Below, piece after piece: positions 53,301 through 64,000 of a stretch of DNA of 64,000 nt. The first letter of the stretch is position 1. Each line of letters opens with the position of its first letter. Made by a program: the position numbers and the translations under genes. Source of the DNA: Burkholderiaceae bacterium (GTDB taxonomy: Bacteria > Pseudomonadota > Gammaproteobacteria > Burkholderiales > Burkholderiaceae); the NCBI GenBank assembly GCA_947450225.1, contig CANFUO010000001.1, forward strand, positions 1 to 64,000. Direction: 5' to 3'. The notes beneath the pieces are model-generated. The model searched no databases. It was not told where the DNA came from and worked only from the letters and a program-made list of their open reading frames with translations.

Positions 53301-53842
53301 CTGCAGATTTAAACGAAGCGATGATGACCTTAACTGATGCCATTGCACGCATTGATATTGAAACAAGAACCTTATTACAAGACACCTTTGATCAAGTGAA
53401 TCATCATTTTTCACAGATATTCCCAGCATTATTCGGTGGTGGAACGGCTAAATTAATGATGACTGGAGAAGAGATTTTAGATTCAGGCGTTCAGGTCATG
53501 GCTCAACCACCTGGCAAGAAGAACACGACCATCCATTTATTATCTGGTGGCGAAAAGGCTTTGACAGCTATTTCCCTAGTCTTTGCGTTATTTCAACTCA
53601 ATCCAGCACCATTTTGTTTACTGGATGAAGTTGATGCGCCGCTAGATGACGCCAATACTGGAAGATATGCTGACATTGTTGCCAAAATGTCGCAAAAAAC
53701 ACAATTTTTGTTTATTTCACACAATAAAATAACGATGGAAATTGCTAATCAATTGATTGGTGTTACGATGCAAGAGCAGGGTGTATCTAGAGTTGTTGCT
53801 GTTGATTTACAAGCCGCCACTGCATTGACCCAGAGTAGATAA
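50321..53842 (+). CDS. smc: Chromosome segregation protein SMC (GTG start)
   Basis: Walker A [23 protein letters not shown]; long coiled coils; [44 protein letters not shown]. Confidence 0.98.
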   Translation: [1173 protein letters not shown]

Positions 53843-53843
53843 A

Positions 53844-59602
<5,759 letters not shown>

Positions 59603-59606
<4 letters not shown>

Positions 59607-60448
59607 ATCAAAATAGTACTTGGCGGGAATGTTTGTCCAAACACAGGTTTGACGATTTCGGGGGGATGTGGCGAATGTTCGGAAACCGTTAAGACTTCAA
59701 CACCACTTGCTGTCACAAGAACGGTATGTTCCCATTGCGCAGATAGACTTCGATCCTTTGTTTTTACAGTCCAGAGATCAGGCATTGTTTTTATTTCCTT
59801 ACGACCAGCATTAATCATCGGCTCAATAGTAAATGTCATACCCTCTTCAAGACAAGAGCCTGTTCCTGGTTTGCCATAGTGCAAAATTTGCGGATCTTGA
59901 TGAAAGACTTTACCAATGCCATGACCACAATATTCACGAACAACTGAATAACCAGCTTTTTCAGCATGGGTTTGAATAGCATATCCAATATCACCTAGTT
60001 GAGTACCGGGTCTGACTTGAGCAATCCCCAGCCACATGCACTCATACGTTATTTGACATAGGCGGTTTGCCATAATAGAAGCATCGCCGATTAAAAACAT
60101 GCGACTTGTATCACCGTAGTAGCCTTCTGGCGTGATAACGGTGATATCGAGATTAACGATATCACCAGACTTTAATACACGCTCACCGGGAATACCATGA
60201 CAAATGACATCATTGACGGAGGTACATATGGATTTTGGAAATGGGGGATATCCAGGGGGTTGATAGTTAAGAGGGGCTGGAATTGTATGTTGAACATCGC
60301 GCATATATTCATGACACAGGGCATCAATTTTTTCGGTGCTAACACCTTCTTGAATAAAAGGAGTAATGAAGTCAAGTACTTCGCTGGCAAGTTTGCCCGC
60401 ATTTCGCATGCCATTTAAGTCTGATACGTCTTTAAAAATAGATTTCAT
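59603..60448 (-). CDS. map: Type I methionine aminopeptidase
   Basis: GMRNAGKLASEVLDFI; NDVICHGIPGERVLKSGDIVNLDITV; CGHGIGKVFHQDPQILHYG; EEGMTFTIEPMI. Confidence 0.98.
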
Positions 60449-60473
60449 ACTAGAATTATCACTTAAAGTAGTC

Positions 60474-60479
60474 TATAAT
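60474..60479 (+). promoter_or_regulatory. Putative -10 element of the rpsB-tsf promoter
   Basis: Consensus TATAAT in the map/rpsB divergent intergenic region; no strong -35 found at usual spacing. Confidence 0.5.
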
Positions 60480-60529
60480 GCTAAGACTTTGTTTCGATAA
60501 ACATTTTTGTTTAACAACGAAGAATCACG

Positions 60530-60577
60530 AGTCAAACCATCCGGGGTGCCGCTTTTAAGCGTAATCAGGATTTGACT
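60530..60577 (+). promoter_or_regulatory. rpsB 5' leader structure (probable S2 autoregulatory leader, t44-like)
   Basis: Outer stem AGTCAAA/TTTGACT (60530-60536/60571-60577), inner TCC/GGA, and CGCTTTTAAGCG hairpin, 24 nt upstream of rpsB ATG, between map and rpsB. Confidence 0.65.
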
Positions 60578-60603
60578 TTAGTTTAAACCCTAAGGAGAGA
60601 ATT

Positions 60604-61356
60604 ATGTCAGTGACTATGCGTCAAATGCTGGAAGCCGGTTGCCATTTTGGCCATCAAACCCGTTTCTGGTCCCCTAAAATGGCCCCATTTATTTATGGCC
60701 ATCGGAATAAAATCCACATCATCAATCTTGAGAAGACTCTTCCTATGTATGAAGAGGCAATTAAGTTTGCTAAAAATATCGCGGCCAATCGCGGCACGAT
60801 TATGTTTGTAGGTACGAAGCGCCAATCCAAAGAGATTGTTGCTGAAGAAGCCACACGAGCAGGTATGCCCTTTGTAGACGCACGATGGTTAGGCGGTACA
60901 TTAACTAACTTTAAAACCGTTAAAGGCTCTATCAAGCGTTTAAAAGAAATGACTGCTGCCAAAGAAAATGGCGAGTGGGATCGATTGTCCAAAAAAGAAG
61001 CGCTGATGAATGAGCGCGAAATCGATAAATTACAAAAATCACTTGGTGGTATACAGGATATGAACGGTATCCCTGAAGCTATTTTTGTCATTGACATTGG
61101 ATATCACAAAATTGCCCTTACTGAAGCCAAAAAACTCGGCATTCCTGTCATCGCAGTAGTTGATACTAATCACTCACCAGATGGTGTCGATTACATCATT
61201 CCTGGAAATGATGATTCGAGTAAAGCGGTTACTCTATATGTACGCGGTATGGCTGATGCTATCTTAGAAGGCAAGGCAAGTGCTGTTAACCAAGTATTAG
61301 AGGCAATCAAAGATACAACCGAAGCAGAATCTGTAGAAGAAGGGCGGGAAGATTAA
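60604..61356 (+). CDS. rpsB: 30S ribosomal protein S2
   Basis: [54 protein letters not shown]. Confidence 0.99.
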   Translation: MSVTMRQMLEAGCHFGHQTRFWSPKMAPFIYGHRNKIHIINLEKTLPMYEEAIKFAKNIAANRGTIMFVGTKRQSKEIVAEEATRAGMPFVDARWLGGTLTNFKTVKGSIKRLKEMTAAKENGEWDRLSKKEALMNEREIDKLQKSLGGIQDMNGIPEAIFVIDIGYHKIALTEAKKLGIPVIAVVDTNHSPDGVDYIIPGNDDSSKAVTLYVRGMADAILEGKASAVNQVLEAIKDTTEAESVEEGRED

Positions 61357-62243
61357 TGGTAGCAATTACAGCAGCAATGGTAGGGGAGCTCCGAGCAAAA
61401 ACGGATGCCCCCATGATGGAATGTAAAAAGGCATTAACTGAAGCGCAAGGTGACATGACTCGTGCTGAAGAAATTTTGCGGGTGAAATTAGGTAGTAAAG
61501 CTAGTAAAGCAGCCTCTAGGGTTACTGCAGAAGGCGTTATTACGTCCTTTATTGATGGCAAAAATGGTGCATTGATTGAAATTAATTGTGAGACTGATTT
61601 CGTATCCAAAAACGATGATTTCTTAAAATTTACCCAAGATTGTGCCAAATTAGCAGTTCAACATCAGATGGCAAATGATGATGTAGCCACTTTGTCAACT
61701 TCCGTTATTGATGGAAAAACAGTTGAGCAAGTGCGTTCAGAACTGATTGGACGTATCGGTGAAAATATATCGATTCGTCGTTTCAAAGTATTTAATCAAG
61801 GGCACTCATTGGTATCGTATCTCCATGGAACCCGTATTGGTGTCATGGTTGAATTTACTGGGAGTGAATCAGCGGCGAAAGATGTGGCAATGCACATTGC
61901 TGCGATGAAGCCAGTTTCATTATCGACGGCAGATGTTCCAGCCGATAAGATTGCTGCAGAAAAGAGTGTTGCAGAACAAAAAGCAGCTGAATCTGGAAAG
62001 CCACCTGAGATCGTTACTAAAATGGTTGAAGGCGCTATTCAGAAATTTTTAAAAGAAGTTTCTCTTTTAAATCAATCATTTGTAAAAAATGATAAACAAA
62101 CAGTTGAACAAATGCTGAAAGAAAATAACACTACGATACACTCTTTTACGATGTATATTGTTGGTGAAGGCATTGAAAAGCGTCAAGATGATTTTGCGGC
62201 AGAAGTAGCGGCACAAGTTGCGGCTGCGAAGGGTGCGGCTTAA
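61356..62243 (+). CDS. tsf: Elongation factor Ts
   Basis: [49 protein letters not shown]. Confidence 0.99.
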   Translation: MVAITAAMVGELRAKTDAPMMECKKALTEAQGDMTRAEEILRVKLGSKASKAASRVTAEGVITSFIDGKNGALIEINCETDFVSKNDDFLKFTQDCAKLAVQHQMANDDVATLSTSVIDGKTVEQVRSELIGRIGENISIRRFKVFNQGHSLVSYLHGTRIGVMVEFTGSESAAKDVAMHIAAMKPVSLSTADVPADKIAAEKSVAEQKAAESGKPPEIVTKMVEGAIQKFLKEVSLLNQSFVKNDKQTVEQMLKENNTTIHSFTMYIVGEGIEKRQDDFAAEVAAQVAAAKGAA

Positions 62244-62261
62244 GCGTTGCTCACATCCATG

Positions 62262-62289
62262 AGAGGCGCTTTATCGGCGCCTCTTTTTT
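62262..62289 (+). terminator. Rho-independent terminator after tsf
   Basis: AGAGGCGC / GCGCCTCT stem (62262-62269/62277-62284) followed by a T tract. Confidence 0.9.
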
Positions 62290-62333
62290 AGCCATTTATA
62301 ATAGAAACATGATTGTTAATAGAAAGAACCCAT

Positions 62334-63044
62334 ATGCCGGCCTATAAGAGTGTCCTTCTTAAATTATCTGGTGAAGCATTAATGGGTAATGACTCTTACG
62401 GAATCAATCCAACAACGATTGATCAGATGGTTACTGAGATAGCAAAAGTTGTAAATCTTGGTATAAAGTTGGCGATTGTCATTGGCGGCGGTAACATTTT
62501 TAGAGGTGTTGCAGGTGGGGCTGCCGGAATGGACCGAGCAACAGCTGACTACATGGGTATGCTTGCCACGATGATGAACTCACTTGCATTGCAAGACGCT
62601 CTGCGTCAAAAAGGTGTTGAGGCTCGAGTTCAGTCTGCATTACGTATGGATCAAGTTGTTGAACCTTACATTAGACCCCGGGCAATACGTCTCATGAACG
62701 AAGGAAAAGTAGTCATTTTTGCCGCGGGTACTGGTAACCCATTTTTTACGACCGACACAGCTGCAGCATTGCGCGGTGCTGAGATGGGCGTAGACATAGT
62801 ATTAAAAGCCACGAAGGTTGATGGCATCTATTCAAGTGATCCGAATAAGGATCCAGAAGCCACTTTATATCAATCGATTAGTTTTGACGAAGCCATTATT
62901 AAAAATCTACAAGTCATGGATGCAACAGCTTTTGCGCTTTGTCGTGATCGTCAATTACCTATTAAAGTTTTTTCAATATTTAAACAAGGCTCTTTACTTC
63001 GTGTCGTCAACGGAGAACAAGAAGGCACTTTGGTACATGTTTAA
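62334..63044 (+). CDS. pyrH: UMP kinase
   Basis: [50 protein letters not shown]. Confidence 0.98.
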   Translation: MPAYKSVLLKLSGEALMGNDSYGINPTTIDQMVTEIAKVVNLGIKLAIVIGGGNIFRGVAGGAAGMDRATADYMGMLATMMNSLALQDALRQKGVEARVQSALRMDQVVEPYIRPRAIRLMNEGKVVIFAAGTGNPFFTTDTAAALRGAEMGVDIVLKATKVDGIYSSDPNKDPEATLYQSISFDEAIIKNLQVMDATAFALCRDRQLPIKVFSIFKQGSLLRVVNGEQEGTLVHV

Positions 63045-63057
63045 TTAAGGAAACATT

Positions 63058-63618
63058 ATGTCATCGAATGAAGTGATCTCACAAGTTGATCAAAAAATGA
63101 ATAAATCCATTGAAGCTTTAAAAAGCTCATTGGCGAAAATTAGAACCGGCAGAGCAAGTACTGGATTACTTGAGCACATCCAGGTAGATTACTATGGGAA
63201 TCCAACACCGATTTCACAAGTAGCCGCATTAGGTTTAGCGGATGCTAGAACAATTACCGCAACACCGTGGGAAAAGAATATGGTTGCTGCAGTAGAAAAG
63301 GCTATTAGGGATTCTGATTTAGGCCTTAATCCAGCAACACAGGGAAATGTCATTAGAGTCCCTATGCCAGCACTCACAGAAGAGCGTCGTCGTGATTTAG
63401 CGAAAGTGGTTAAATCTGAAGGTGAAGATTCAAAAATTGCGATACGTAATTTAAGACGAGATGCGAATGAATCGCTTAAAAAATTGACAAAAGATAAATT
63501 AATTTCTGAAGATGATGAGCGCCGCTCTCAAGATGAAGTACAAAAAAGAACAGATCGTTTTGTTGCTGAGGTTGATAAGCTCGTGCAAGAAAAAGAAAAA
63601 GAAATTATGACTGTGTAG
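63058..63618 (+). CDS. frr: Ribosome recycling factor
   Basis: [46 protein letters not shown]-like motif; position after pyrH. Confidence 0.98.
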   Translation: MSSNEVISQVDQKMNKSIEALKSSLAKIRTGRASTGLLEHIQVDYYGNPTPISQVAALGLADARTITATPWEKNMVAAVEKAIRDSDLGLNPATQGNVIRVPMPALTEERRRDLAKVVKSEGEDSKIAIRNLRRDANESLKKLTKDKLISEDDERRSQDEVQKRTDRFVAEVDKLVQEKEKEIMTV

Positions 63619-63637
63619 TTTTTGAATACATTTTTAT

Positions 63638-64000
63638 ATGGGGTCTAGAATTAAAAGCTCAACCTTAACCATTCCAGCAACGACCGTTATTCCGCGCCAT
63701 GTTGCCATCATCATGGATGGCAATGGTCGGTGGGCCAATCAACGGTTTTTGCCTCGCGTAGCTGGTCACTCAAAAGGCTTAGACGCCGTTCGTGAAATTG
63801 TTGAACAATGTACGACGCATGGAATTGAGTATTTAACATTATTTGCTTTTAGTTCAGAAAACTGGCGTCGGCCTAAAGAGGAAGTTACTTTCTTGATGAA
63901 CTTATTCTTTAAAGCATTGGATAAAGAAGTTGCTCGATTACATACGAATAATATTCGATTACGACTCATCGGTGACATGACCGAGTTTCCCAAGAATATT
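63638..64000 (+). CDS. uppS: Isoprenyl (undecaprenyl) diphosphate synthase, 3' truncated by window edge
   Basis: Own translation from ATG 63638: [47 protein letters not shown]...[14 protein letters not shown]. Confidence 0.95.
   Translation, partial: MGSRIKSSTLTIPATTVIPRHVAIIMDGNGRWANQRFLPRVAGHSKGLDAVREIVEQCTTHGIEYLTLFAFSSENWRRPKEEVTFLMNLFFKALDKEVARLHTNNIRLRLIGDMTEFPKNI

Noticed and set aside
60693-61097. 134-aa minus-strand ORF inside rpsB
   Set aside because: Antisense shadow of a strongly conserved ribosomal protein gene; no independent start context or recognisable domain.
61307-61648. 113-aa minus-strand ORF at the rpsB/tsf junction
   Set aside because: Antisense to two conserved translation genes; no support.

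Overview
The window looks like a contiguous, densely packed chromosomal segment from an AT-rich betaproteobacterium. Gene order (mdh / sdhCDAB-sdhE-gltA-leuCDB-asd-fimV-truA-trpFBA-accD-folC-dedD-cvpA-purF-metZ; dapD/dapE/prmB; smc-zipA-ligA; glnD-map / rpsB-tsf-pyrH-frr-uppS) suggests Burkholderiales, perhaps Polynucleobacter-like; that placement is inference. About 65 protein genes are supportable. Most are housekeeping: TCA cycle, Leu/Trp/Met/Lys biosynthesis, tRNA modification, replication/repair, cell division, translation. The first ~20 kb is more accessory: LLM-class flavin oxidoreductase, amidase, Fe-dependent alcohol dehydrogenase, beta-ketoadipate CoA-transferase/thiolase, nitroreductase, acyl-CoA dehydrogenase, and several small lipoproteins or orphan membrane/secreted proteins. 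I saw no rRNA or tRNA genes, transposases, phage genes, CRISPR arrays or recognisable defence system, and no convincing previously undescribed system. The points most worth a second look are an rpsB 5' leader structure, an unusual two-stem terminator between a GntR regulator and sdhC, repeated tail-to-tail gene overlaps without terminators, a RodZ-like protein in an unexpected place, a zinc-ribbon/Smr protein, and a small lipoprotein gene inside the leu operon.
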